Source: Nocardia yamanashiensis NBRC 100130 (GTDB taxonomy: Bacteria > Actinomycetota > Actinomycetes > Mycobacteriales > Mycobacteriaceae). Taken from it: 64,000 bases of DNA. The notes under the pieces are model-generated. The model saw only the letters and a program-made list of their open reading frames with translations. It did no database searches and was not told the origin of the DNA. The number at the start of each line of letters is the position of its first letter. Positions within the stretch are counted from its first letter, which is position 1. Location: NCBI RefSeq assembly GCF_001613325.1, contig NZ_BDCD01000038.1, positions 1 to 64,000 of the forward strand, read 5' to 3'. The translations under genes were made by a program, and so were the position numbers. Below are positions 7,924-17,007 of the stretch, in pieces.

Positions 7924-8093
7924 ACATTCACCCCACGCTGTCGGAAGCACTCGGTATCGACCTTTCATGCGGCCTGCATCGACCGGCCATATCCCGGTTC
8001 CGATGGCCGATATCGGAACGACCGCACGGGACCACAGGCTGGCTCTGGTCAGGAGAACAAGACCCTAGTAGTCTCGATGGTAGTCTCGGGGCT

Positions 8094-8396
8094 GTGGCGA
8101 TCGAGTGGTATTGGGCGTTGGCGCAGATGCTGGCGAAGACCGGAGTGGACATCAATGACGTCTTCGACATGGTCAACGCCTGGCAGTCCGGCAGGCGCCG
8201 GGTACGGCTCGAGCGCGCTATCGATCCCGCGACCGGGCTGGGGTCCTTTGTCATCTGGGGCCGCACCGACAAGGGCCGAGCGGTCGCCGTGTACGCCCGG
8301 CACACCGGGCGCGACATTTACATTTATGACGCGACCTACCTGAACACCGAGCAGACCGCACTTTTCGAAAGTTGGGAGGCGACCCGCAATGACTGA
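8094..8396 (+). CDS. BrnT-like putative toxin
   Basis: 100 aa from GTG 8094. The second half, FVIWGRTDKGRAVAVYARH followed by DIYIYDATYLNTEQTALF, resembles the BrnT ribonuclease layout (GxTdeGRpLxVVy, then IISAR-like and E-rich segment). It overlaps the next gene, an RHH protein, by 8 bp. In BrnT/BrnA modules the toxin gene likewise precedes a ribbon-helix-helix antitoxin. Two copies of TAGTCTCG just upstream of the start (8064-8090 region) could be the autoregulatory site. The similarity is partial; it could also be an unrelated small partner of the RHH protein. Confidence 0.5.
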   Translation: MAIEWYWALAQMLAKTGVDINDVFDMVNAWQSGRRRVRLERAIDPATGLGSFVIWGRTDKGRAVAVYARHTGRDIYIYDATYLNTEQTALFESWEATRND

Positions 8397-8727
8397 TCCG
8401 TTCGAAACCATGAGTCCCGACGAGGTCGCGGCGATCAAGGACCGCCTCGTGCTGACCGGTGAGACCGTGACCGAAGAGGAACTGGGTATCACCATCGGTC
8501 CCGACGTCGAGCCGGTACTGGTTCCGCGGTCGATCAAGATGCCCTATGAGCTCGACCTGGCAGCCAAGAAGCGTGCGGCGGCCCTGGGAATGTCGGCGTC
8601 GGCCTATATCCGGTCTCTGATCGAGAACGACATCGCCACGGCCGGCATCGGGGAACCGCGACCGCCGTGGGTGAAAGAACTCCTCGCTGTCATCGCCCAC
8701 CACGAGCACGACCGCAAAGCATCCTGA
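8389..8727 (+). CDS. Ribbon-helix-helix protein, putative antitoxin
   Basis: 112 aa, overlapping the preceding gene by 8 bp. Residues 44-82 form an RHH fold: strand RSIKMPYEL, then helices LAAKKRAAALGMS and ASAYIRSLIEND. The acidic N terminus (about 1-40) precedes the DNA-binding segment, unlike most antitoxins where the toxin-neutralising tail is C-terminal. Expected role: bind the upstream repeats as a dimer, repress the pair and neutralise the product of the first gene. No close family assignment is possible by eye. Confidence 0.6.
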   Translation: MTDPFETMSPDEVAAIKDRLVLTGETVTEEELGITIGPDVEPVLVPRSIKMPYELDLAAKKRAAALGMSASAYIRSLIENDIATAGIGEPRPPWVKELLAVIAHHEHDRKAS

Positions 8728-8862
8728 CCGGTCCTACCCGGCGCTGAATCAGCCACCCACACAACGTGCTTCAGCGTTGGTCATCGGTGGGGATACCACG
8801 CGTGCGATCGCTCCGTGTCCTGACTACCGTCCACGTGAAGAGTGCGGACGAGGAGTGGCCGG

Positions 8863-10059
8863 GTGCGGGTTTTGGTGTCGGCGAGCGGTACCCGCGGTGA
8901 TATCGAGCCGGCTTTGGGGCTCGCCGTGGCATTGCGTGAGCTCGGGAGTCAGGTGCGGCTGTGCGTGCCGCCCTACTTCGCGGACCGCTGCGACGAGTTG
9001 GGAATAACATCGGTGCCCGTGGGGCCACTGCCACCGGGCGCCGATGGCGGCCCGGTTTCGCTGGCAGATCTACTCGACTACGCGAACCACTGGCCCGGGT
9101 TCCATTTCGACACGATTCCCGAGGCGGCCGCAGGATGTGATGCGATCGTGGCGACAGGGATCACCGAGATCGCGGCCCGGTCGGCGGCGGAGCAACTCGG
9201 GATCCACTACCAGTACGCGAGCTACCAGCCGACAAGTCTGCCGTCACCGCATCACCCGCCCATGCCGCGCAGTGCGGGCGATCGACCCGCGCCGGCGACG
9301 ATCGGCAACGAATTGCAATGGGAGATCGACGCTCTCGGATGGAACGCGCAATTCGGTGCGGCATTGAACAATGGGCGTGCCGCGCTGGGGCTGTTGCCGG
9401 TGAGCGATGTGCGTGAACATGTCATGACCGAACGACCTTGGCTGGCAGCCGATCCGATGCTTGGGCCCTGGCCGGGATCACCCGGTCTGGAGGTGGTGCA
9501 GACCGGCGCTTGGGTCGTTCCCGATCACCGACCGCTACCCCCAGCGGTAACGGCATTCCTGGACGCGGGAGAACCTCCCGTATACGTCGGCTTCGGCAGC
9601 ATGCTGGTCCGCAACGAGGTCGCCCGAGCCGCTATCGAGGCGATACGCACACTCGGCCGACGCGTGCTGTTATCCCGTGGCTGGGCGAAACTGGCGTTGG
9701 TCGACGAATTTCCCGACAGTATGGCCATCGGCGAGGTCAATCATCAGAAGCTGTTCAAGCGGGTCGCAGCCGTCGTCCACCACGGCGGGGCAGGTACGAC
9801 CACTACCGCTGCCGGCGCCGGCGCGCCACAGGTCGTGGTGCCGCAAATGCTCGACCAGCAGTACTGGGCAGACCGGGTGGTTACGCTCGGCATCGGAACC
9901 GCCTGTGCGACTAGCGTTCCCGATCCCCAGTCACTGTCTACCGCGCTCGAATCCGCATTGACACCAACCATCCGGGCACGGGCACATGCGGTGGCGGGCA
10001 CGATCCGGGCCGACGGGGCCACAGCGGCAGCGAGATTGCTGATCGACGCGATCGGCTAG
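8863..10059 (+). CDS. UDP-glycosyltransferase-like protein (GT1/MGT family)
   Basis: 398 aa from GTG 8863, chosen because AGGAG lies 7 nt upstream; GTG 8842 is the other option. The N terminus VRVLVSASGTRGDIEPALGL matches the sterol/macrolide/glycopeptide glycosyltransferase start with the GTRGDxxP loop. The donor-binding motif is HHGGAGTTTTAAGAGAPQ (about 310-327), followed by VVPQMLDQQYWADRV, which fits UGT-type enzymes. It should transfer a sugar from a nucleotide donor to a lipid, polyketide or similar acceptor in the cytosol. No acceptor pathway is encoded nearby. Single-gene unit converging on the MerR gene. Confidence 0.85.
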   Translation: MRVLVSASGTRGDIEPALGLAVALRELGSQVRLCVPPYFADRCDELGITSVPVGPLPPGADGGPVSLADLLDYANHWPGFHFDTIPEAAAGCDAIVATGITEIAARSAAEQLGIHYQYASYQPTSLPSPHHPPMPRSAGDRPAPATIGNELQWEIDALGWNAQFGAALNNGRAALGLLPVSDVREHVMTERPWLAADPMLGPWPGSPGLEVVQTGAWVVPDHRPLPPAVTAFLDAGEPPVYVGFGSMLVRNEVARAAIEAIRTLGRRVLLSRGWAKLALVDEFPDSMAIGEVNHQKLFKRVAAVVHHGGAGTTTTAAGAGAPQVVVPQMLDQQYWADRVVTLGIGTACATSVPDPQSLSTALESALTPTIRARAHAVAGTIRADGATAAARLLIDAIG

Positions 10060-10120
10060 GGCACGCCGGGCCGATCCTCGTCAGGTCCCGCGCGGACCAC
10101 GAGTCGGGGTCGCGCGCGGA

Positions 10121-10504
10121 TCAACGCTCCTGATCGCGTTGGTCGTGCACATCGAGAGCGTGCTGCAAGGTGGCATTGAGCGCTTGGGCCTCAGCGAGCT
10201 GATCTTCCAGGATCACGATCCGGCACGCGCCTTCCATGGAATTGCCGGCATCGATGAGTTCACGCACGCGCACGGCAATTCGCAGCTGGTAGCGCGAGTA
10301 GCGGCGATGACCGCCCTCGGAGCGCTGCGGAGTCAGCAGTCGCGCCGCGTCGAGAGTCCGCAGGAATGCCTGGGTGACGCCGAGGAGCTCCGCCGCGCGG
10401 CCCATGCTGTAGGCGGGGAAGTCCTCGTCATCGAGCCGGTCCACCCCGGCCGAATCAGTATCGAGGGCCGGATTCGTTTCCGATTGCTGCACAGCACCTC
10501 TCAA
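10121..10504 (-). CDS. MerR-family regulator
   Basis: 127 aa. After an acidic tail of about 30 residues the MerR helix-turn-helix is clear: YSMGRAAELLGVTQAFLRTL, with the wing RSEGGHRRYSRYQLR. It continues into a short dimerisation helix (ILEDQLAEAQALNATLQHAL). There are no cysteines, so it is not a metal sensor of the MerR/CueR type, and it resembles the small HspR/MlrA-like branch. Its own upstream region contains the hairpin at 10525-10550, where the promoter and operator would lie. Confidence 0.8.
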   Translation of the reverse strand: MRGAVQQSETNPALDTDSAGVDRLDDEDFPAYSMGRAAELLGVTQAFLRTLDAARLLTPQRSEGGHRRYSRYQLRIAVRVRELIDAGNSMEGACRIVILEDQLAEAQALNATLQHALDVHDQRDQER

Positions 10505-11122
10505 AGAACTCTGAAACGACGGGAGGCCCCGGCGCTGATGCGCCGGGGCCCGGACAACACTTATCCGAAAGGGTCGAACTGTTCACCGGCCTCCACGGGC
10601 CGATGGCAAACACCGTGCCTGGGCAGGCGCGGGTCGCGAAACAGGTTGCCGGCTGGTCAGTGAGCCACCACCTCCAATTCGTATCGGTCTTGTCCGAAAG
10701 TCTCGCCGTTGCTGCACCGCGCCCCTGCCTGCGGCGGTCGGGCAGCCAGCAGGCCAGCCGGACTCTCGCCTGCTTCGGCAGGGGCGCGGGGTACCGCATA
10801 CCAGGCAGTTCACCTGCCCAGTCCACTCGATCTCGCATTTGAACGACAGTGAAATTACACAGCCTCCGCCCGAATGTCTATAGTCTCCACTACAAATTTT
10901 TTCCTAGCATCTACCGACTAGAGGCCCGCAGTCATCAGCACCGCAAGGCGGCGGCGTCCGTGGCAGCCCAGGTGCCGCCGCAATTTGCCCCCTTGTCCTG
11001 GCTTGCTGTTCGGCGAGGTTCGCTGGGACCTTTTGTTTGCATTCATAAATAGATGTATATATATAAGTAGCCTCCTGAATATCCTTCTCGGACTCAGGAC
11101 GTGGAGTGTTCTCGGCCCATCT
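10505..11122. other. Gene-free interval with a GC-rich hairpin and a long inverted repeat
   Basis: GGCCCCGGCG-6-CGCCGGGGCC occupies 10525-10550, just upstream of the MerR gene. CCGCGCCCCTGCC (10717-10729) pairs perfectly with GGCAGGGGCGCGG (10777-10789) around a 47-nt loop. The right part (11040-11075) is AT-rich with an alternating TATATATA stretch. Frames through this interval have no recognisable protein features. It could encode a structured RNA or hold regulatory or origin-type elements. Confidence 0.4.
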
Positions 11123-11524
11123 CTACATCGCCGGCACCGGGAACGCTGATCGATCGAACTCGTGGTTGCGCAGAGCTCGAACGAACGCCGTGTACTCGAC
11201 ATGGTCGAAACGAAGCGTGGCGGTGCCGACCGACTGCCTGTATTGGGGCGGTGCACTGAACTCGTAGTGACCGTCGGGCTGACGAACGATGCTCAGCCAC
11301 GGCGGCAGCGGCGCTCCGGTGCGCAAGGCCCACTGAATAAGGTCGAACCGATCGTGATCGAAGACCAGGCATTGCTCGACAGGCACCGTGAGATTCGCGG
11401 CGTCGGCGAGCTTGTCATCCCACACCAGGGTGCGATGCTCGTCGCGGTAGATCATCACACACGCCTGCTGCGGCGAGCTGGCGGCGGCTTTGCGGAACTG
11501 CGCGGCGGTGAGCGTCGAGATCAT
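11123..11524 (-). CDS. DUF397-like protein
   Basis: 133 aa from ATG 11524, preceded by AAAGGA 8 nt away; a longer frame to 11587 would overlap the methyltransferase gene. It starts with FRKAAASSPQQACVMIYRD and ends with LRFDHVEYTAFVRALRNHEFD, the two conserved halves of DUF397 (W/FRKSS..CVEV and F...EWxxFxxgvrxgeFD), separated by an insertion. DUF397 proteins pair with XRE/DUF5753 regulators in actinobacteria (whiJ, abaA and Scr-type loci). Here the XRE/DUF5753 gene is two genes upstream, which supports the assignment. They behave as developmental or antitoxin-like partners. Confidence 0.65.
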   Translation of the reverse strand: MISTLTAAQFRKAAASSPQQACVMIYRDEHRTLVWDDKLADAANLTVPVEQCLVFDHDRFDLIQWALRTGAPLPPWLSIVRQPDGHYEFSAPPQYRQSVGTATLRFDHVEYTAFVRALRNHEFDRSAFPVPAM

Positions 11525-11567
11525 CTGCGATCCTTTCGAATTATCCAGCGGAGCAAGCTGTTTCGGG

Positions 11568-12404
11568 TCAGCGCAGGACGCCGACACCGGCGAAGTTGCA
11601 GGGCCGCGCGGTGTCGGCGGTATCGATGGGATGGTCGGGGTGCCAGTCGGTGGCGTAAGTGAGGCCGGGTTCGACCAGGGACCAGCCGTCGAAGAAGGCT
11701 TCGAACTGGGCGCGGTCGCGCAGCGTGACCGGAGTGCTGGCGTCCTGGAAGATGGCGGCGCCGGCGGCGACCTGCTGTTTGATCTCCGGCCCCGCGTCCT
11801 CGAGCGATACGTGGGTCATGGCGATGTGGCTGCCGGGCGCGAGCGCCTCGCGCAGCTGAGCGATCAGAGCGGCTGGCTTGTCACTGTCGGGCACCCAGGG
11901 CAGTACCGAAACCAGCAACAGACCAACGGGTTCGGTGAAGTCGATCAGCCGTGCGGTGTCGGGGTGTTCGAGAATGCGCGCCGGATCGCGCAGGTCGGCG
12001 TCGAGCATGGTGGCGCGGGCGTGGATGCCTTGGCGCTGCAGCAGGTCTCGGGCGCGATTGATCGCCTCTTCGTCATTGTCGACGTAGACCACCCGCGCCT
12101 CGGGCGAGAGTTCGTGCGCGACCTCGTGAGTATTGCCACCGGTGGGCAGACCCGAACCGATATCGAGGAATTGGCGAATACCCCTACCGACCATGTAGCG
12201 CACCGCGCGGTCGAGGAATCGGCGATTGTGGCGCGCCCACAGCGGATAGAAGGGGATCTGCTCGTAGAGCCGGTGAATGAAAGGCAGATCCGATTCGAAG
12301 ATCACCTCGCCGGTGATCATGTGGTGGTAGATGCGCGCGGAGCTGGGCTTGTGGGTGTCGATCGGGCGTGGCTCGAAATCACTGGCAGACATCATGTTTC
12401 CCAT
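11568..12404 (-). CDS. SAM-dependent methyltransferase, DUF574 type
   Basis: 278 aa. The N terminus contains DTHKPSSARIYHHMI, corresponding to the DTSxPxxARVYDYxLGG signature of Methyltransf_19 (DUF574). Motif I is FLDIGSGLPTGGNTHE, with VVYVDNDEEAI as the ribose-binding acidic loop. In streptomycetes this family sits beside XRE/DUF5753 and DUF397 genes, exactly as here: the XRE gene ends 20 bp upstream and the DUF397 gene starts 43 bp downstream, all on one strand. Substrate unknown. ATGs at 12395 and 12392 are alternative starts. Confidence 0.85.
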   Translation of the reverse strand: MGNMMSASDFEPRPIDTHKPSSARIYHHMITGEVIFESDLPFIHRLYEQIPFYPLWARHNRRFLDRAVRYMVGRGIRQFLDIGSGLPTGGNTHEVAHELSPEARVVYVDNDEEAINRARDLLQRQGIHARATMLDADLRDPARILEHPDTARLIDFTEPVGLLLVSVLPWVPDSDKPAALIAQLREALAPGSHIAMTHVSLEDAGPEIKQQVAAGAAIFQDASTPVTLRDRAQFEAFFDGWSLVEPGLTYATDWHPDHPIDTADTARPCNFAGVGVLR

Positions 12405-12424
12405 ACGGTCGAGACGAGCGGATA

Positions 12425-13318
12425 TCAGGAGTGGAAGGTGGGACGGCTGCGCAAGCCGCGGCGCAGGTGTTCGATGAACTGGCGGGAATCGGCGGGACCG
12501 AGCGCGGTCATGGCCAACCGGTTGAAGATGCGGTCCCGGATGGCGACCGCGGGTTTGTCGTCGATGTAGCGAATGTCGCCCTGCGCTTCTACGACCGCCA
12601 TCTCGAGGTCGCCCGCAGCACCGGGCGAGGGAACGCGCAGCAGGATGTAGCGGTCCTCCATCCCGGCACCGGGGGCCTGATGGGTGAACGGCATGACCTG
12701 CAATTGGATATTGGGATGCTGGGACAGCTCGAGAAGGTGACCGAGCTGCTCGAGCATCACCGCGTCACCGCCATAAGTGCGGCGCAGGCACGACTCGGAG
12801 AGAATGGCGTGGAATTCCGGTGCGCCGCGTTTGAACAAAATCTGCTGGCGCGCGATCCGCGCCTGCACATGGTCCTCGACGGTCGCCGCATCCGGGTCGC
12901 CGAGGTCGGGTCGCAGCGGTTCGTGCAATGCGCGAATGTAGTCGGGATGTTGCAGCAGACCGGGAACGATCTCGCTCCCGGTCTCCCGTAATCGGTCAGC
13001 CACATCCTCCAGATCGACCAGCAGCCGCAGTTCCTCGACGTATGCCCGCCGATGGCCAGCCGTCCAATAACCGCGCCGGCGGCTGTCCTCACGCAGGTCC
13101 AGCAGCATCCGCACGAACGCCTCGTCACCTGCTCCCAGCTTGCGGGCCAGCGTCTCCAGCGCTTCGGCTTCGAGATTGCCGGAACCGGCGATCGCGGCCG
13201 CGATCCGCGACTGGCTGACCCCGATGAGTTTGCCCGCCTCGGCCTGGGTGGTGCGCGCCCGCCGCAGCATCGCGTCGATCTCCCGGCCCAGCAACACTTT
13301 TCGCGCTGTCTTCACCAT
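12425..13318 (-). CDS. XRE regulator with DUF5753 domain
   Basis: 297 aa. Residues 10-65 form the XRE helix-turn-helix (IDAMLRRARTTQAEAGKLIG, SQSRIAAAIAGSG). The remainder is DUF5753: a helical linker with YVEELRLLVDLEDVADRL, then IVPGLLQHPDYIRALHEP, ARIARQQIL and the conserved ending HQAPGAGMEDRYILLRVPS with the YIDD segment. This is the WhiJ-like regulator of the DUF397/DUF574 cassette and the likely first gene of a three-gene operon. It is divergent from the XRE-TPR gene at 13485, so 13319-13484 is a shared regulatory region. Confidence 0.88.
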   Translation of the reverse strand: MVKTARKVLLGREIDAMLRRARTTQAEAGKLIGVSQSRIAAAIAGSGNLEAEALETLARKLGAGDEAFVRMLLDLREDSRRRGYWTAGHRRAYVEELRLLVDLEDVADRLRETGSEIVPGLLQHPDYIRALHEPLRPDLGDPDAATVEDHVQARIARQQILFKRGAPEFHAILSESCLRRTYGGDAVMLEQLGHLLELSQHPNIQLQVMPFTHQAPGAGMEDRYILLRVPSPGAAGDLEMAVVEAQGDIRYIDDKPAVAIRDRIFNRLAMTALGPADSRQFIEHLRRGLRSRPTFHS

Positions 13319-13484
13319 GGTTCCCCACCGTATCGGGCTGCGTGCGGATCGCTACATATGTCACAACCCTGATGATCAAGCTAGATTATCTGGCACAATT
13401 ATTACGCGAGCGAGGCCACGGGGCCATTCGAAGCACCACAGCCCCAAGCGCTTTCAGCAGCCTGACGAAGGGCGGGGGCCTGCT

Positions 13485-14936
13485 ATGGACGTCATCGACC
13501 CCGAAACCGCGCGCGGCGCTCCGGTTTCCGGGACGCCCGACGGATGGGGCCGGAAGCTGCGGCTGTTTCGCCACACGCAATTGGGACTCAGCCGTGGCGA
13601 TTTCGCCGAGCTGGTCAATGAGCAGGCCCGGCGGCAGGGCCTCAACGTCGCATGTTCCGAACGGCACATCGCACGCTGGGAACTGGGCGAGGTGCGCCGG
13701 CCCAACACGACCTACCGCGACCTGCTCGCCGCTCTCGGCGCCCCCTCCCCCGACACCGCGTACCCGCCCAGCGCGGCAGAGACGATCGCCGAACTCGATC
13801 CCGCATCGACAGCTTGGCTCAGTGCGCCGGGCGACGGCACCCGTTCCGGCGCAGCGACTTTCATCGAATCCCTGGCCGCCGCGGTCGTGGGCTCGCCCGA
13901 CCATCTGATCCGCTGGCTTCCCCCCGCGAGCGCTGGTGGATCGAACGGCGAGCAAACCCACCACGATCTCGACTTCGTCCGTGACGCCACCGCCCGGCTA
14001 CGCGAGATCGACCAGCGCCACGGCGGTTCCGCCGTCGCCACCGCGGCCACGGGACTGCTGACCTCCACCACCACGCAGCTGATCCACTGCCGGGACGAGG
14101 ACCGCGAGCACGCGCTGCTGATCGCCTGCGCCGATCTGGCCCGCCTGGTCGGCTGGGCCCACCACGACATCGGCGACCAGCATCAGGCCCGCGGCTACGC
14201 CGCACTGGCATTGTTCTTCGCCCGGAAAGCCGGAGCCGACAGTCTCGCCGCGTCGATCCTCTACGTGCTCGGCCGGATCAGCTTGTTCGAACGCGACCCG
14301 CACACCGCGCTGCGCATGTTCCAGCTCGGGCAACTACCCGCCCAAGTCGCCACCGGCAGTGGCGAATCCGCGCGACTCTACGCCAACGAGGCATGGGCGC
14401 ACGCCATGCTCGGCGACGCACACCGGATGCGCTGGGCGCTCTCACGCGCCGAGGACGAAATCGACCGCGTCGGCGATGCCCTCGATCCCTGGACGCAGGT
14501 GTTCTTCACGCCGGGGGAATACACCGGCATGCGGTCGGTGATCTACAGCGAGTACGCGGCGACCACCAGCGGGCGCACGGCCGAACGGCACACGCTCGAA
14601 GCCATCGACACCGCGCGGACCTCCCTGATGACCGCCGCCCCCGGACGGCCCACCCGCAGCATCCTGTTCGACAACATCACCGTGGCCACCGGCGCCTTCC
14701 GACTCGGCCAGATCGATGACGCGATGACTTTCGCCACCGCATCCCTGGCGCTGACCCACGAGGTCGACAGCGGCCGCGCCATCGAACGCCTCGGCCGCAT
14801 GGCCCACACCGCCGCCCTCGCCTCACCCCGCGCCGACGTCCGCGATCTCTGTGAAGCGGTCCGGCACACACTCACCGCGGCCGCGCACCGGATACGCACG
14901 CCGCGACCGAAACCCCTCCCCGCCGGCCGGGAGTAG
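13485..14936 (+). CDS. XRE regulator with TPR-like sensor domain
   Basis: 483 aa from ATG 13485 (frame open far upstream, but GGGCGGGGG-type spacing and the protein start favour this ATG). Residues 15-85 hold an XRE-type DNA-binding domain (WGRKLRLFRHTQLGLSRGDF, then CSERHIARWELGEVRRP). The rest is alpha-helical with TPR-like pairs of helices (ACADLARLVGWAHHDIGDQH, YAALALFFARKAGADSLAAS, ARLYANEAWAHAMLGDAHRM). Such proteins are common in Nocardia and Streptomyces as regulators or signal-peptide receptors. The phosphotransferase gene follows after 3 bp, so they form an operon. No effector can be inferred. Confidence 0.8.
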   Translation: MDVIDPETARGAPVSGTPDGWGRKLRLFRHTQLGLSRGDFAELVNEQARRQGLNVACSERHIARWELGEVRRPNTTYRDLLAALGAPSPDTAYPPSAAETIAELDPASTAWLSAPGDGTRSGAATFIESLAAAVVGSPDHLIRWLPPASAGGSNGEQTHHDLDFVRDATARLREIDQRHGGSAVATAATGLLTSTTTQLIHCRDEDREHALLIACADLARLVGWAHHDIGDQHQARGYAALALFFARKAGADSLAASILYVLGRISLFERDPHTALRMFQLGQLPAQVATGSGESARLYANEAWAHAMLGDAHRMRWALSRAEDEIDRVGDALDPWTQVFFTPGEYTGMRSVIYSEYAATTSGRTAERHTLEAIDTARTSLMTAAPGRPTRSILFDNITVATGAFRLGQIDDAMTFATASLALTHEVDSGRAIERLGRMAHTAALASPRADVRDLCEAVRHTLTAAAHRIRTPRPKPLPAGRE

Positions 14937-14939
14937 TCG

Positions 14940-15839
14940 ATGACCACCGACATGGACGCCGGGCGCATCGAAGAGCTGCATCACGCCGTCGAATCCTCCT
15001 GCGCACGAGCCGGTTTGAATCCCGCCGGCGCGCAGCTGATCAAATACACGGTCAATGCCGTCTTCCGGCTGCCCACCGAAGGCGTCGTCGTACGCATCGC
15101 GAGCGGCGCCGACGCCGCAGACCGGACCCGGCGCACGGTCGCGACCGCACGCTGGTTGCACGATCGCCGGGCGCCGATCGGCCCGCTGCTGGACGGCGAT
15201 CAACCGATCGACATCGACGGCTGGCATTGGGCCACCTTCTGGCAAGAACTGGACCGTGCACCGGCATGGTCACCAGCCGAGCTGGCGGCACCGCTCATCA
15301 CGCTGCACACGCTGGCGCCGGACGGGGCACTGCCGCACTGGAATCCCTTCGGCACCGCACGCGCTCGTCTCGCTGCAGCCGATCGCGCCGTCGTCGGCGG
15401 CGACGACCTTCGATGGCTGACCGCCGAATGGGAGCACGCCGAGCACATGTACGGCTCCTGGCAGCACGAGCTGCCCCTGACGGTCATCCACGGCGACCCG
15501 CACACCGGCAACCTGCTGCGGCGCGCCGACGGCCAGGTGGTGCTGTGCGATCTCGACGAGACCGGAATCGGCCCCGCGGCCTGGGATCTGGTCCCGCAGG
15601 CCGTGGGCGCGACGCGCTTCGTCCGCCCCGCGTTCTATCGTGCGTTCGCCGCCGCCTATGGCTGCGATGTGCGGCGCGAACCGTATTTTCCGGTGCTGGC
15701 CCGGATCCGGGAGCTGATCATGGTCACCGGGGTCCTGCCCGATCTGAGCCATCGCCCTGCCGTCGCAGCGCAATTCACCCACCGGCTCGCCACCTTGCGT
15801 ACCGGCCGCACCTCGGCCACCTGGGATCTCTACACCTGA
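14940..15839 (+). CDS. APH-family phosphotransferase
   Basis: 299 aa, starting 3 bp after the XRE-TPR stop. The catalytic loop is VIHGDPHTGNLL (Asp as base, Asn for Mg) and the metal-binding Asp is in LCDLDETGIGPAAWDL. The N lobe includes VVVRIASGADA and the ATP-lobe helix. The family phosphorylates aminoglycosides, choline, homoserine and other small hydroxylated molecules with ATP. Because it is co-transcribed with a regulator and not with resistance genes, a metabolic or signalling substrate is as plausible as an antibiotic. Confidence 0.85.
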   Translation: MTTDMDAGRIEELHHAVESSCARAGLNPAGAQLIKYTVNAVFRLPTEGVVVRIASGADAADRTRRTVATARWLHDRRAPIGPLLDGDQPIDIDGWHWATFWQELDRAPAWSPAELAAPLITLHTLAPDGALPHWNPFGTARARLAAADRAVVGGDDLRWLTAEWEHAEHMYGSWQHELPLTVIHGDPHTGNLLRRADGQVVLCDLDETGIGPAAWDLVPQAVGATRFVRPAFYRAFAAAYGCDVRREPYFPVLARIRELIMVTGVLPDLSHRPAVAAQFTHRLATLRTGRTSATWDLYT

Positions 15840-16143
15840 GCGCGGGCCCCACCCGTGATCCACGAACTGGCTGAGGCCCGATCGACTCCGCATTGCCCGC
15901 CACCGCAGGGCCCCATCATGATGCCCGCGCCGAGGCAATGTCCTGTTCGATACCGTGGATGTCATCCTCGCGGCACCGTATCGCCGGGACTGACCTGTCG
16001 AATGTCATTGTCACAGAGCACTTTCGGCTATTGACTCGACAGATGATCATGGGTGACGCGGACGTCCGCCGCGCGAACGACGATACGCACTCCCCCGCCG
16101 CCGCGCCGCTGCTTCGGTGCACTCTGCTCGTCCGGTCCCGGCC
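15840..16143. other. Intergenic region, nothing convincing
   Basis: About 300 bp between the APH-like gene and the next plus-strand gene. I see no strong hairpin, repeat or coding frame. A promoter for the downstream pair is expected in the lower-GC stretch near 15990-16050. Confidence 0.3.
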
Positions 16144-17007
16144 GTGAATCCCGTCATGTGGTTCGGTTACGCCCGCGTGGACCTTTTGGCCGCGCAGGAG
16201 CACGGCGTGGTCGCCGCCGCATTGCACCGGTACGCGGCCGATCGGGGATTCGGTGACGGCACTGTCATTTTCGAGCCGTTCACCGCGGCTGTCATCCTGC
16301 GTGACATGGTTGCCGAGCTCGATCGAGCCGATCCCGCCGCGGCAATGGCGCCTCGGCTCCGCGGCCTCGCCCAGACCTGGGGCATCGACCTCGACGCGGT
16401 CTTCGATGACACCGGAGGCACTGAAGTGCTCTGGCAGCTCATCGAACAGCTCGAGCACAGCAGCGCCGCGCACCTGATCGTGCCCTCGCGCGCGCACCTG
16501 ACCGAGCTGAGCGCGCCCGGGCGGGCGGCGGCGAGCCGGCTCGCCGAATCACCCACCATCACTGTGCATTTCCTCGATTCCTCCAGCACAGACGAGCTAC
16601 CCGCCCGCCTCCGCGACGAGCTACAAGTACTGGTGGAAACTCCGATCGGCGCGATCCCCGCGGTGGCTCAGCTCGATGTCGCCACCGAACTCATTCGTTT
16701 CGGACAGAACTCGGCTGTCGAGCCCGTGGACGCGGTCTACGTAGCTCTGATCAATGAGGTCCAGACCCCGGTCAGGGGCGCCGGTTTCCTCGCGGCCGGG
16801 CCCGATCCCGCGGTCATCCGGCTGCTCGCAACCGCGACCGGGCACTTCGTCGTCGAATTGGAAGAGCCCTACCCGCACACCTCCCCGGTCTCCCGATCAC
16901 TGACCGAGTTGTGCACGCACACAGAGCGTTTCGTCGACCGTGGCAGAACTTGGACTCGCTGCCTGGTACGTCTGCCCGATGCAAACCTCCCGGGAGGCCG
17001 GGCATGA
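16144..17007 (+). CDS. Hypothetical protein with weak serine-resolvase-like N terminus
   Basis: 287 aa from GTG 16144 (ATG 16156 is an alternative). The start MWFGYARVD matches the GYARVS opening of serine recombinases, and the segment EVLWQLIEQLEHSSAAHLIV plus PSRAHLTEL resembles the resolvase 'LxxLLexLxxGDxLvVxxLDRL' region. The nucleophilic Ser is replaced by Asp (residue 13), so no strand cleavage is expected. The C-terminal half (about 160-287) has no recognised domain. The stop overlaps the next start by ATGA. Resemblance could be coincidental; a regulator or structural protein with a resolvase-like fold is the best guess. Confidence 0.5.
   Translation: MNPVMWFGYARVDLLAAQEHGVVAAALHRYAADRGFGDGTVIFEPFTAAVILRDMVAELDRADPAAAMAPRLRGLAQTWGIDLDAVFDDTGGTEVLWQLIEQLEHSSAAHLIVPSRAHLTELSAPGRAAASRLAESPTITVHFLDSSSTDELPARLRDELQVLVETPIGAIPAVAQLDVATELIRFGQNSAVEPVDAVYVALINEVQTPVRGAGFLAAGPDPAVIRLLATATGHFVVELEEPYPHTSPVSRSLTELCTHTERFVDRGRTWTRCLVRLPDANLPGGRA

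Noticed and set aside
10455..10838. 127-aa minus-strand frame across the hairpins
   Set aside because: It overlaps the MerR gene start and is explained by GC-rich inverted repeats.
13140..13484. N-terminal extension of the XRE-TPR protein
   Set aside because: Overlaps the divergent XRE/DUF5753 gene and its promoter; the protein signature starts at 13485.
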